In this document: one piece after another, positions 50,071 to 59,036 of the stretch | Position numbering within the stretch: the first letter of the stretch is position 1 | How the letters are laid out: each line of letters opens with the position of its first letter | DNA from: Pelovirga terrestris | GTDB lineage: Bacteria; Desulfobacterota; Desulfuromonadia; Desulfuromonadales; Geopsychrobacteraceae | Assembly (NCBI RefSeq): GCF_014773365.1 | Contig: NZ_JACWUN010000016.1 | Coordinates: 20,343-84,342, forward strand | DNA: 64,000 bases | Direction: 5' to 3' | Position numbers and translations under genes: made by a program | Notes under the pieces: generated by a model | The model's input: the letters and a program-made list of their open reading frames with translations, nothing else | Told to the model about the DNA's origin: nothing | Database searches by the model: none

Positions 50071-50111
50071 TGGTGTCCTATAAAACAAGAAGGTATCTGT
50101 TCCGTACCGAG

Positions 50112-50132
50112 TCGGGAATCCTGTGGCAAGGA
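50112..50132. repeat. Dispersed hairpin element, partial copy C
   Basis: GTCGGGAATCCTGTGGCAAGG matches the left edge of copy A with one difference, and AGCTGAACAGA beyond it matches the sequence just after copy A. The core and right arm are missing, as expected for an internally deleted copy. It lies in the 204-bp gap upstream of tex; nothing else is recognised there. Confidence 0.55.
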
Positions 50133-50273
50133 TAGAGCTGAACAGAGACAAAGAAGAAACATTGAGGTGATCAATCAGACATAGCGGGACATTGTACGCA
50201 GAAAATCACTGTCCGACCAGACAAACTAGAGACCGGATCAAAAAAACCCCTTCTTGGCGTTCAAGGCCCTCAG

Positions 50274-50768
50274 TTAGTGGCGAGTACGGGGATAAAACCA
50301 GTTGGTCGTAGAGGCTCCCTCATCATCAATAAGGGTAATCTGATAACCGAAGGTATAGGCGACAGCCTGATCAACCAGAGGCAGGGTCACGGTAAAGGGA
50401 ATTCGATCTTCGGGACGTAAACCTCTAAAATGAGTCGCCTTGCGATAATCAACCACCAGATCATCAGTATCCAGCAGAAACAATGTCAATTCGACATCGG
50501 CAACCCGAGCATACATCATCCGTGAATGCTGAGAAAAAGACAGCCATCCTGTCATCCGGTATTGGTCTTCTTCGCGCATCAGGCGACTATCAACCGTCAC
50601 ATAGAATTCTTCCCAGTGCTGCTGGGCATCCAGAACCGGGGTAATTGCTGTGACTGCCTCCTCATCTGCGAGGGCGCCCAGGTAATGCCCGGTCGTTGCC
50701 TGACAACCACTTAAGAACAGGAAAAAAAGGAGAAATGGACAAAGATGCAGGGTGCGCAGATAGCTCAT
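50274..50768 (-). CDS. Hypothetical lipoprotein
   Basis: 164 residues, not recognised. The N-terminus (LCPFLLFFLFLSGC) is a lipoprotein signal with lipobox LSGC near 19-22, so the product is likely anchored in the envelope. The remainder is beta-rich with few charged clusters; FTVTLPLVDQAVAYTFGYQITLIDD hints at an immunoglobulin-like or lipid-binding sandwich, but no family is claimed. No operon partner is evident. Confidence 0.7.
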   Translation of the reverse strand: MSYLRTLHLCPFLLFFLFLSGCQATTGHYLGALADEEAVTAITPVLDAQQHWEEFYVTVDSRLMREEDQYRMTGWLSFSQHSRMMYARVADVELTLFLLDTDDLVVDYRKATHFRGLRPEDRIPFTVTLPLVDQAVAYTFGYQITLIDDEGASTTNWFYPRTRH

Positions 50769-50855
50769 AACCAGTCCTTTTCAGTTGACCTTCCTTAATA
50801 TACCACTACTGATTTAGAATGATTCTAGCGCTGGTAGGGTTTCCAGGCAAGATGG

Positions 50856-51302
50856 TCAGGGTGCTAAAGCCTGCGACTGAAAATTAAAATGCAGCAGGGT
50901 ATAGGCGCCGCTACGATCCACCAGACTCAGGGTGATTTCCGCCGGACCTGAGCTATAGTTAGCCATGACCCGATAGGTTACGACATCACGCTCAATGGCA
51001 CCGGTGGTCATGGTTTTACTGGTTGACCGGAAGCTCGGCTTGTCAAATGACTGCAGTTCACCGATACGGGTGAGATAATCCATCATCTTAGCCAGATCAT
51101 CATCACTGACCCGCTTTAAGGCTTCCTCGTCAAGCAGTGCCCTGGTAGCAGCAACATCCCAGCGACTTAATTGGGGTATGGCCTGTTCGACATAAGGAAT
51201 AACCGTCGGGTCAAAACGTTTCCCCTGCATATAGCCATAGCCGAAATAGATGCCAATAGCCGTTGAAATGACAAATAATGCGTAAATAATTAATTTTTTC
51301 AC
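50856..51302 (-). CDS. Hypothetical membrane-anchored protein
   Basis: 148 residues if translation begins at GTG 51302, which has AAGGA eight bases upstream; a longer frame to 51431 would overlap the divergent transporter start. One N-terminal membrane segment (IIYALFVISTAIGIYF) precedes an extracytoplasmic domain whose pattern (helical 40-80, then beta-strands) resembles NTF2-like domains such as DUF4878. Function unknown. Confidence 0.65.
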   Translation of the reverse strand: MKKLIIYALFVISTAIGIYFGYGYMQGKRFDPTVIPYVEQAIPQLSRWDVAATRALLDEEALKRVSDDDLAKMMDYLTRIGELQSFDKPSFRSTSKTMTTGAIERDVVTYRVMANYSSGPAEITLSLVDRSGAYTLLHFNFQSQALAP

Positions 51303-51410
51303 GACTGATTCCTTTGAAAAATCGTTGTCAGACGAGTCAAAGTAACCGATATTCATCAGTGGAAACAAGAAAATATCTCCGCTGTCACCCTTTACCAGAG
51401 AAGAAGAACT

Positions 51411-52607
51411 ATGCCTGACCAAAAGGTTCATACACCTTCAGCACAGCTGGTTCTGGTCGGTGGCATCCTTGGTCTGATGGTGGCCATGGGGATCGGACGC
51501 TTCGCTTACACGCCGATCCTGCCCTTGATGCAGCGCGATCTGGGAATGAGCAACACCCTCGCCGGCTGGCTGGCCGGGCTCAATTACCTGGGGTACCTGA
51601 TGGGTGCCATCCTCTGCTCCCTCACCCCGCGCCTGCTGGGAATACGTCTATTTACCGGATCGTCCCTGCTTTTGTGCATCCTCACCACGGCCCTCATGGG
51701 GCTGACCGTGTCTGCCTTCTGGTGGGGTGGATTACGACTGGTCAGCGGCATCACCAGCGCCGTCCTCTTTGTGCTGATCTCCGCCGAGGTCGGTGACGTT
51801 CTCAGGCGTCAGGGCCTTGCTCATCACATCGGCACCCTCTACAGTGGGGTTGGCCTCGGGATTGCCTTGACCGGGGTGTTGATTCCGGTACTGGATCACT
51901 ACTGGAGTTGGAGTGGTGCCTGGATCGGCGCGGGCATCGCTGCGGCGCTGCTGGCCACCGCCGGTATTCTTCTAGGCCACCGGCAGGGCGTGCTGGTTCC
52001 GCCGCCGGCAGGCAGCAGCCCAATCAACAACCAACGTAGCAGCATTTATGCCCTGGCAACGGCCTATTTCTTTGAAGGCCTCGGCTATGTGGTCTCGGCG
52101 ACCTTTATCGTCGCGCTGATTACGTCAACCCCCGGTCTTTCACGACTGGCCCCCTGGAGCTGGGTGGCGGTTGGTCTGGCAGCCGTCCCGTCGACCCTGA
52201 TCTGGCCGTGGCTGGCCCGCCGCTACGGTGCGCGTTCGGCGTTAATAGCGGCCTATGCCCTGCAAGCCGCCGGCATTATGGTGAGTGTTTTTTCAACCTC
52301 CGTCATCGGTCTGCTGTTTGCCGCTGCAAGCTTTGGTGGCACCTTCATGGGGATTGTCGCCTTGACCCTTGCCGAAGGCCAACGCCGTATGCCCGCCGAC
52401 AGCCGCTGGATTGCGGCTTTTTTAACCGCCGCCTTCGGTATCGGTCAGGTTCTCGGACCGATTGTCGCCGGTCGCCTGGCTGACCTGCGCGACGACTTTG
52501 CCCTGCCCTTGCTGCTGGCAACGGCTTGCGTTGGTGTCAGCCTGATCGTTACTGTGTTAGATTCACATTTCTGCGGAACACCCACCCATCGACAGAAAGG
52601 AAAATAA
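51411..52607 (+). CDS. MFS transporter, YbfB/YjiJ family
   Basis: 398 residues, about 12 membrane segments. The start region LMVAMGIGRFAYTPILPLMQ and the GLGYVVSATFIV segment in the second half are typical of YbfB/YjiJ MFS proteins, whose substrates are mostly unknown. ATG 51411 lies after GAAGAAG. It is followed two bases later by a tautomerase gene and is divergent from the preceding hypothetical gene. Confidence 0.8.
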   Translation: MPDQKVHTPSAQLVLVGGILGLMVAMGIGRFAYTPILPLMQRDLGMSNTLAGWLAGLNYLGYLMGAILCSLTPRLLGIRLFTGSSLLLCILTTALMGLTVSAFWWGGLRLVSGITSAVLFVLISAEVGDVLRRQGLAHHIGTLYSGVGLGIALTGVLIPVLDHYWSWSGAWIGAGIAAALLATAGILLGHRQGVLVPPPAGSSPINNQRSSIYALATAYFFEGLGYVVSATFIVALITSTPGLSRLAPWSWVAVGLAAVPSTLIWPWLARRYGARSALIAAYALQAAGIMVSVFSTSVIGLLFAAASFGGTFMGIVALTLAEGQRRMPADSRWIAAFLTAAFGIGQVLGPIVAGRLADLRDDFALPLLLATACVGVSLIVTVLDSHFCGTPTHRQKGK

Positions 52608-52609
52608 CC

Positions 52610-52810
52610 ATGCCCTACGTCAACATTAAGATTACCCGTGAAGGCGCTACCCCCGAACAGAAAAAACGCCTGATCAAGGGCGCTACCGACCTTTTGGTCG
52701 AGGTTCTGGGCAAAAATCCAAAAACAACGGTGGTAGTGATTGATGAAGTGGATACCGACAACTGGGGGATCGGTGGCGAGACGGTCACTATTCTGCGTCA
52801 GCAGGCTTGA
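52610..52810 (+). CDS. 4-oxalocrotonate tautomerase-like protein
   Basis: 66 residues. Begins MPYVNIKITREGATPEQK; the proline directly after the initiator methionine is the catalytic base of the tautomerase superfamily, and length matches 4-OT hexamers. AAAGGAAAA precedes the ATG. It is two bases after the MFS gene, an arrangement suggesting a transported compound is isomerised, but no substrate can be named. Confidence 0.82.
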   Translation: MPYVNIKITREGATPEQKKRLIKGATDLLVEVLGKNPKTTVVVIDEVDTDNWGIGGETVTILRQQA

Positions 52811-52827
52811 TCTGCTTCGGCCAGCTG

Positions 52828-53658
52828 CTATTGGCGCACCAGACGAATACTGTCGATATCCTCTTCAAAGTTAGATCGGAAGGGGTTGATGTCCAGCCCG
52901 CCGCGACGGGTATAACGCGCATAAACAGTTAGTTTTTGCGGACGGCAGAAACGCAGCAGATCGGTAAAAATCCGCTCTACGCACTGTTCGTGAAATTCAT
53001 TGTGCCGGCGGAATGAGATTAAATAACGCAGTAGCGCCTCACGATCAATTCTACCGCCCTGATAACGGATCAGTACGCTCCCCCAGTCGGGCTGGCTGGT
53101 CACCAGACAATTGCTCTTGAGCAGATGGCTGTGCAACTGCTCCTTAACCGGGCATTTCGTATCCGACGCTCCGAGTAACACACCTGGATTAAGTTGGTAA
53201 TCATCAATCTCTATATCGAGATCATCGATACAATCTCCCGGCAACATCCCTATCTGTAACCGCGAAAAATCTTCCACCCCCCACAGTTGGACCTTCACCT
53301 CGCCACCACTGGCGCGGCTGAGGTCTTCACGCATCTGCTCTGTCACCGCCGCTACATCCGGGTAGGGTGTCTGGTTAAAGGAGTTGAGGTAGAGCTTAAA
53401 TGACTTGGATTCGATCAGATAAGGGGTATCACAGGCAAATCGAAACTCCCCCACCGCCACCACCGGTTTGCCTTTACGATTCAGCCAGGATAGCTCATAG
53501 CCGGTCCATAGATCAAAACCACCAAAAGGCAGCTCTTTGCCCAGGCCAATCTCATCACGTTTGATGTGACGCGCAAAAGGGCAAAGCAACGTTGGGTCAT
53601 AGCTGTCCTGATAGCGGGTTGGCTTGCCCAACGGTAGACGCTGCTCTAAATCTGACAT
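52828..53658 (-). CDS. queF: NADPH-dependent 7-cyano-7-deazaguanine reductase
   Basis: Reduces preQ0 to preQ1 in queuosine synthesis. 276 residues, the long bimodular form like E. coli QueF (282). Seen: YDPTLLCPFAR, FDLWTGYELSWLN, the catalytic cysteine in SNCLVTSQPDWGS, ESKSFKLYLNSF (NADPH/substrate motif) and FHEQCVERIF. ATG 53658 gives the usual start MSDLEQRLPLGK. Monocistronic, between two plus-strand genes. Confidence 0.94.
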   Translation of the reverse strand: MSDLEQRLPLGKPTRYQDSYDPTLLCPFARHIKRDEIGLGKELPFGGFDLWTGYELSWLNRKGKPVVAVGEFRFACDTPYLIESKSFKLYLNSFNQTPYPDVAAVTEQMREDLSRASGGEVKVQLWGVEDFSRLQIGMLPGDCIDDLDIEIDDYQLNPGVLLGASDTKCPVKEQLHSHLLKSNCLVTSQPDWGSVLIRYQGGRIDREALLRYLISFRRHNEFHEQCVERIFTDLLRFCRPQKLTVYARYTRRGGLDINPFRSNFEEDIDSIRLVRQ

Positions 53659-53800
53659 TTTTATTCCCAAGGGCTCGATGCAAAGAAAATCGATTTCCAC
53701 TAACACTGCAGAAATGCTATGATTGACGGCTAACACGCAAACAGAAGATTCTGTTTGAGAATAGTTTTATTTCTTTTACCCGTCAACATGGAGAAACATT

Positions 53801-54910
53801 ATGAAAGTCGGATTGGTCGGTTGGCGTGGCATGGTCGGTTCCGTTCTGATGCAACGGATGCTGGAAGAGAACGACCTTGCCGGAGTTGAAGCGGTTTTCT
53901 TTTCAACTTCCCAGGCCGGAGAAAAAGCACCCCAGTTTGGACAACTAGGCAACAACACCCTGGAGAGCGCTTCTGATCTTGGCAAGCTGGCAGAGCTTGA
54001 TATCATCATCACCTGTCAGGGAGGTGATTACACCAACGAAATTCACCCCAAGCTGCGTGCTACCGGATGGGACGGTTACTGGATCGATGCAGCATCTTCC
54101 TTACGCATGAAGGACAACGCCGTCATCATCCTTGATCCGATCAACCGCAAGGTGATCGACGAAGCCTTGGCAAACGGCTGCAAGGATTTCATCGGTGGCA
54201 ACTGCACCGTCAGCCTGATGCTGATGGCGATTGGCGGGTTACTCAACGCCGGTCTGGTTGAGTGGGTCAGCTCCATGACCTATCAGGCTGCTTCAGGCGC
54301 CGGGGCCCCCAACATGCGCGAGTTGTTGCTGCAGATGGGCAATCTCCATCATTCGGTGGCCGAACAACTGCAAAACCCGGCGTCAGCGATCCTTGAAATC
54401 GACCACAAGGTTACCTCGGCATTGCGCAGTAGCACCATGCCGACCACCGAGTTTGGTTTTCCCCTGGCAGGCAGCCTGCTGCCCTGGATCGACCGTGAAG
54501 TCGAAGACGGCCAGAGCCGTGAAGAGTGGAAAGGCCTCGCCGAAACCAACAAGATTCTCGGCAACTCAACACCCATTCCGGTTGACGGTATCTGCGTCCG
54601 CATCGGTGCCATGCGCTGCCACAGTCAGGCCCTGACCATCAAACTCACCAAAGATGTCGCCATCAGTGAGATTGAACAGCTCATCGCTTCGAGCAACGAA
54701 TGGGCCACAGTGGTTCCCAATACCAAAGCGGACTCCCTCACCCAACTGACGCCGACGGCGGTCTCCGGGACCCTGACCATCCCCGTTGGACGCTTGCGTA
54801 AGATGAAGATGGGCCCGCATTATCTGTCGGCCTTTACCTGTGGCGATCAACTGCTGTGGGGCGCCGCAGAACCATTGCGGCGGATGCTGCGAATCCTCGC
54901 TGAGCGCTGA
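53801..54910 (+). CDS. asd: Aspartate-semialdehyde dehydrogenase
   Basis: Makes aspartate semialdehyde, the branch point to lysine, threonine and methionine. 369 residues with [17 protein letters not shown] (NADP loop), SAGEKA-like [13 protein letters not shown], the catalytic cysteine in [16 protein letters not shown], and [19 protein letters not shown]. The long gamma-proteobacterial type. It stands apart from the dap operon 10 kb upstream, whose pathway it feeds. A strong terminator follows. Confidence 0.96.
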   Translation: MKVGLVGWRGMVGSVLMQRMLEENDLAGVEAVFFSTSQAGEKAPQFGQLGNNTLESASDLGKLAELDIIITCQGGDYTNEIHPKLRATGWDGYWIDAASSLRMKDNAVIILDPINRKVIDEALANGCKDFIGGNCTVSLMLMAIGGLLNAGLVEWVSSMTYQAASGAGAPNMRELLLQMGNLHHSVAEQLQNPASAILEIDHKVTSALRSSTMPTTEFGFPLAGSLLPWIDREVEDGQSREEWKGLAETNKILGNSTPIPVDGICVRIGAMRCHSQALTIKLTKDVAISEIEQLIASSNEWATVVPNTKADSLTQLTPTAVSGTLTIPVGRLRKMKMGPHYLSAFTCGDQLLWGAAEPLRRMLRILAER

Positions 54911-54915
54911 ACAAC

Positions 54916-54961
54916 AATCGCCCCGAGTGACCGGAAGGTGGCTCGGGGCGATTAAACTTTT
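54916..54961 (+). terminator. Terminator after asd
   Basis: AATCGCCCCGAG (54916-54927) pairs perfectly with CTCGGGGCGATT (54942-54953), loop 14 bases, followed by AAACTTTT. Confidence 0.85.
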
Positions 54962-55002
54962 ATCGCGAGAAAGTCGATAGATAAGCAACTCAAGAGGTAT
55001 CT

Positions 55003-55143
55003 ATGTTCAAGGATCTCATCAAGTTGCTGGCGCTGCTGATTCTCCTGGCATTTGTCATTGCCGGCATCTACTTTGCCGGTCAATCGGTTGATAACACAGC
55101 CAAATACCGCCACCCCATTACCCAGCCGGGAGCACGCTGGTAA
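55003..55143 (+). CDS. 46-residue membrane peptide
   Basis: Short frame with AGAGG before the ATG: MFKDLIKLL, one hydrophobic helix (LALLILLAFVIAGIYFAG) and a polar tail ending in QPGARW. No family recognised. Between the asd terminator and the convergent diguanylate cyclase, so it would need its own promoter. Coding status is a guess from the ribosome site and the clean membrane-helix pattern. Confidence 0.45.
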   Translation: MFKDLIKLLALLILLAFVIAGIYFAGQSVDNTAKYRHPITQPGARW

Positions 55144-55153
55144 AAACGACCCC

Positions 55154-56449
55154 TTATGCTGTGCTTTTTTGTCTCTTGCGTTGAGCCTTATCTTCGTACA
55201 TCCGGGCATCGGCAAGGCTAAACACATCCCCCACCTCTCCAGCCGATCGGGCTGTTGCACTACCCAGGGAAAAACGTACCCGTTCTGATCCGTCCCCGGC
55301 CTGCATCGACCGCTCCACGGCACGAATGCGTTCCATCAGCATCTGTGCGGCCTCCTCATCGGTTTCGGTCAATACAATAATAAACTCGTCGCCACCTAAA
55401 CGCGCCACCAGATCATCCCCGCGGACGACGTGTGACAGCAGGCTGGCTGCCGACTTGATCAGTTCATCACCGGCAACATGTCCAAGGCTGTCATTAACCT
55501 GCTTAAGTCCATCAAGATCGGCAACGATAATACTGAAGGGATAGGCCTTCTCATCGACGATCCGTTTAAATTCGGCCTCAAAATACATCCGATTGTACAG
55601 GCCGGTGAGGGAGTCGTGGGCACTTAAATATTGCAGATGGCGCTCCATCTCTTTGCGGTCTCCAATATCGCGTACCACGGCAAGAACCCGTCCCTCACCA
55701 CCGATCCGTGAAGCAATCATGGTAATTTCTGTCCAGAATAATTCGCCGTCTTTTTTCTTGCTGAGCCACTCACAGGTCTGCGGCCCGCCTTCTACCGCTT
55801 TACGAATCTGGGCGATCCCCTCATTCAGAGAATAGGGCGCTACGCCGGCACTGAGATCCTGCAGATTTTTGACAAACACCTCTTCACGGCTGTAGCCATA
55901 AAGGGTTTCCACCGTTTTATTGGCTTCGAGTATCGCTCCTGTGTAAGCGTCATGGACAAACAGTGCATCATTGGTACTGTTGAAGATCTCCCAGTAGTTT
56001 TTTTCCATCCGCTTAAGCTGCTCTTCAGCTGCAAGCCGTTCGGTCACATCCTTGATGCTGACCATCATGCCCTGACAGTCACCTGCCGCGTCGGTAAGAG
56101 AGCGGATAACCATGTCACCTCGAAAATCGACCTTGTCCTTACGATAAAAATGTTGCGTTGCCTGCTTGGTCGGACTGCGACCTGCCGCCAGTTCTTCCAG
56201 CAACATCTTCAAACCGGCCACCTGATGAGCAGAAACCAGCTCATAAAAAGGCTTGCCCTTGAGTTCACGATCAGTGCAGCAAAACAATTTCTCTGCCCGA
56301 TGATTGGCAACGTAAACGGTAAAATCACGAGAATCAAGAATCAGAATCGCTTCACGCGATATATCCATAATAGCTGCCAGTTGCTGTCTGGCATCGTGCA
56401 TGACGCTGCAGTCTGTCCTCTGAATTTCCCGGTTGGCACCCATCATCAT
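55154..56449 (-). CDS. PAS-PAS-GGDEF diguanylate cyclase
   Basis: 431-residue soluble c-di-GMP synthase. Two PAS domains (about 20-135 and 145-265: ISREAILILDSRDFTVYVAN; SNDALFVHDAYTGAILEAN) are followed by a GGDEF domain with the intact active site RLGGDEF and the inhibitory I-site RGDD five residues before it. No transmembrane or EAL domain. PAS cofactor unknown; a redox or small-ligand signal is possible. The start is one of three adjacent methionines near 56449. Confidence 0.92.
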   Translation of the reverse strand: MMMGANREIQRTDCSVMHDARQQLAAIMDISREAILILDSRDFTVYVANHRAEKLFCCTDRELKGKPFYELVSAHQVAGLKMLLEELAAGRSPTKQATQHFYRKDKVDFRGDMVIRSLTDAAGDCQGMMVSIKDVTERLAAEEQLKRMEKNYWEIFNSTNDALFVHDAYTGAILEANKTVETLYGYSREEVFVKNLQDLSAGVAPYSLNEGIAQIRKAVEGGPQTCEWLSKKKDGELFWTEITMIASRIGGEGRVLAVVRDIGDRKEMERHLQYLSAHDSLTGLYNRMYFEAEFKRIVDEKAYPFSIIVADLDGLKQVNDSLGHVAGDELIKSAASLLSHVVRGDDLVARLGGDEFIIVLTETDEEAAQMLMERIRAVERSMQAGDGSERVRFSLGSATARSAGEVGDVFSLADARMYEDKAQRKRQKSTA

Positions 56450-56525
56450 TCACCTGGAAGCTGTTAGCTGGATCGATCCGGCATCCACCTTTATCCACAT
56501 TAAAAATACGCTGATTATCAGCTAT

Positions 56526-57161
56526 TCAAACCTCAAGTAAAATACCCGCAGCGATGGCTGACATGGCACGCTCAACAATTAACACATGGGTCGTTTTTTC
56601 ATCCGCCAGCTGGAACAAATCGGTACAATCAACCGGCTCCCCGAACCGCACCACTGCCCGCTGACCCCAGCCACCAACCCGCCAGCGATTCAAGCCTACC
56701 AGTGAAACCGGGATGACCACCGGCCGATGCTCGTAAATTAACTTTCCCACGCCACGATTGCCGACTCCGAGCCGACCATCCTTGTGTCTGGTTCCTTCGG
56801 GAAACAGCATGACAGCATCGTCTTTCATCAAGCGACCCAATTCCTTGCCGGCACGCAGATCACGTCCGCGTTTGACCGGGAAGGCCCCCCACGAACGAAA
56901 GACAGCTCCCAGCAGGCGGTTACGAAAGAGCTCCTCCTTGGCGGGGGCCCAAACCATCTGCCAGGGGCGCTGTTTTAAAATCGCCACCGGCAGCAATACG
57001 GTATCAAAAGCCGATATATGGTTGGCAACAAACAAAACCCCTCCCTGTGGTGGAACCTGTTCCCCACCGACAATCTGACAGCGATTAATCACCGTCGCAT
57101 AAAAAGCGATCACTGCGGCGCTGATACCAACCCACAATCGCCGTAAAATAGACGTTTTCAC
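56526..57161 (-). CDS. plsC: 1-acylglycerol-3-phosphate acyltransferase (PlsC-like)
   Basis: Membrane acyltransferase making phosphatidic acid. 211 residues with an N-terminal hydrophobic helix, the H-x4-D motif [17 protein letters not shown] and the second motif [12 protein letters not shown]. Only PlsC-type features are seen; the acceptor could also be a related lysophospholipid. Divergent from pgi. Confidence 0.88.
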   Translation of the reverse strand: MKTSILRRLWVGISAAVIAFYATVINRCQIVGGEQVPPQGGVLFVANHISAFDTVLLPVAILKQRPWQMVWAPAKEELFRNRLLGAVFRSWGAFPVKRGRDLRAGKELGRLMKDDAVMLFPEGTRHKDGRLGVGNRGVGKLIYEHRPVVIPVSLVGLNRWRVGGWGQRAVVRFGEPVDCTDLFQLADEKTTHVLIVERAMSAIAAGILLEV

Positions 57162-57334
57162 GATGTGACAACTCCTCTTTCACACCAACAAATGGCAAAC
57201 AAATGCATTATGACGTATTTTCAATTGCCTGTCATGTGATTTCTTTAACCTGGCAAATTACCAAGAAGGTCTGCTATGATGGTAAAAATAACATGTGTGT
57301 CCCCTGCCGCCCATACTCTAACGACGAGGTATTT

Positions 57335-58969
57335 ATGTCCGCACTAACCGGTTTACCTGCCTGGAAATCCCTGCAGCAGCATGCTGAAGCCATGGAAGTC
57401 ATCCATTTAGGCAACCTGTTCGCGAATGATCCTGATCGTTGTCGGCGCTTTTCTTTTCGTTTGGGCGGCACCCTGTTCGATTTTTCCAAGCACCGTATGA
57501 CGAACAGAACCCTTGAATTGCTTATTGATCTCGCCCAAGAGTGTTCGCTGAAAGATAAAATCAGGGGAATGTTCCGCGGTGACATCATCAACACCACTGA
57601 ACATCGCGCCGTACTCCACACCGCCCTGCGCAATCGAAGAAACCGGCCGATTCTGGTCGATGGCCATGATGTCATGCCGGAAGTCAACCGGGTGCTAGGT
57701 CAGATGCGGACCTTCAGCGATCAGGTGCGTAATGGTCAATGGCGCGGCGCCACCGGCAAAGCGATCTGCGATATCGTCAATATCGGCATTGGCGGTTCCG
57801 ATCTGGGTCCCTTGATGGTGACGGAAGCACTCAAACCTTACCGGCATGAGCGCCTCAAGGTTCATTTTGTTTCCAATGTCGATGCCACTCACCTGTGCGA
57901 CACCTTACGCGAGCTGAACCCGGAAACGACCCTGTTTCTTATTGCTTCCAAAACCTTTACCACCCAGGAAACCATGACCAATGCCCATTCGGCTCGCCGC
58001 TGGCTGGTCGAGAAGCTTGCTGACGAACGTGCAGTTGCCAGGCATTTTGTCGCCATCTCGACCAACCGCGACAAGGTGTGTGAGTTTGGCATTGACCCGA
58101 CCAATATGTTTGTTTTCTGGGACTGGGTTGGTGGTCGCTATTCCCTCTGGTCTGCTATTGGCCTGTCCATCGCCCTGTCCATCGGCATGGATCAATTTGA
58201 GGATTTGCTCGAGGGGGCACATCTGGCCGATGAGCACTTCAGGACCCAGCCCTTTGAGAAGAATATTCCGGTTTTGATGGGGCTGATCGGCATCTGGTAT
58301 AATAATTTTTTTGGTGCTGACTCGCTGGCGATTCTCCCTTATGACCAGTCCCTCCATCGCTTTGCGGCGTACCTGCAGCAGGCCGACATGGAAAGCAACG
58401 GAAAATCTGTGACCTTAAGCGGTGAACCCGTCGATTACTCCACCGGTCCGATTATCTGGGGTGAGCCTGGAACCAATGGCCAACATGCTTTTTATCAACT
58501 GATCCATCAGGGCACCAAATTGATTCCCAGCGATTTTATTGCCGCGGTGAAAAGCCATAATCCCCTGGGTGACCATCACCAATTATTGCTATCCAACTTT
58601 ATTGCTCAACCTGAAGCCCTGATGCGCGGCAAATCGCAAGCAGAAGCACTGCAGGAACTTGAAGCTGAAGGACACAGCAAAGAAGACATCAAGCTGCTGC
58701 TCCCCCACAAGGTTTTCCCCGGCAACCGCCCCAGTACAGCAATCTTGATGGATCAACTGACGCCCCATGCCCTGGGCAGCCTGATTGCCATTTATGAGCA
58801 TAAAATATTTACCCAGGGGGCAATCTGGAATCTTAATTCTTTTGATCAATGGGGGGTTGAATTGGGCAAGCAACTGGCCAAATCAATCTTACAGGATCTA
58901 ACCACAGAAGGACCGGTAACCAGTCATGACAGCTCAACCAATGCGTTAATTAACGCATGCAAGGCCTAA
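57335..58969 (+). CDS. pgi: Glucose-6-phosphate isomerase
   Basis: Interconverts glucose-6-phosphate and fructose-6-phosphate. 544 residues from ATG 57335 (CGAGG upstream), close to the E. coli 549. SIS-fold motifs: [45 protein letters not shown] and the C-terminal pgi signature [12 protein letters not shown] longer in-frame opening back to 57203 has no family similarity. Confidence 0.97.
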   Translation: MSALTGLPAWKSLQQHAEAMEVIHLGNLFANDPDRCRRFSFRLGGTLFDFSKHRMTNRTLELLIDLAQECSLKDKIRGMFRGDIINTTEHRAVLHTALRNRRNRPILVDGHDVMPEVNRVLGQMRTFSDQVRNGQWRGATGKAICDIVNIGIGGSDLGPLMVTEALKPYRHERLKVHFVSNVDATHLCDTLRELNPETTLFLIASKTFTTQETMTNAHSARRWLVEKLADERAVARHFVAISTNRDKVCEFGIDPTNMFVFWDWVGGRYSLWSAIGLSIALSIGMDQFEDLLEGAHLADEHFRTQPFEKNIPVLMGLIGIWYNNFFGADSLAILPYDQSLHRFAAYLQQADMESNGKSVTLSGEPVDYSTGPIIWGEPGTNGQHAFYQLIHQGTKLIPSDFIAAVKSHNPLGDHHQLLLSNFIAQPEALMRGKSQAEALQELEAEGHSKEDIKLLLPHKVFPGNRPSTAILMDQLTPHALGSLIAIYEHKIFTQGAIWNLNSFDQWGVELGKQLAKSILQDLTTEGPVTSHDSSTNALINACKA

Positions 58970-59036
58970 GGTTAAAGTAATCTCTGTTCAAGTTAGCTGT
59001 TTTTTCAATAAAGAAAATTCACATTTTTTGTCAAAG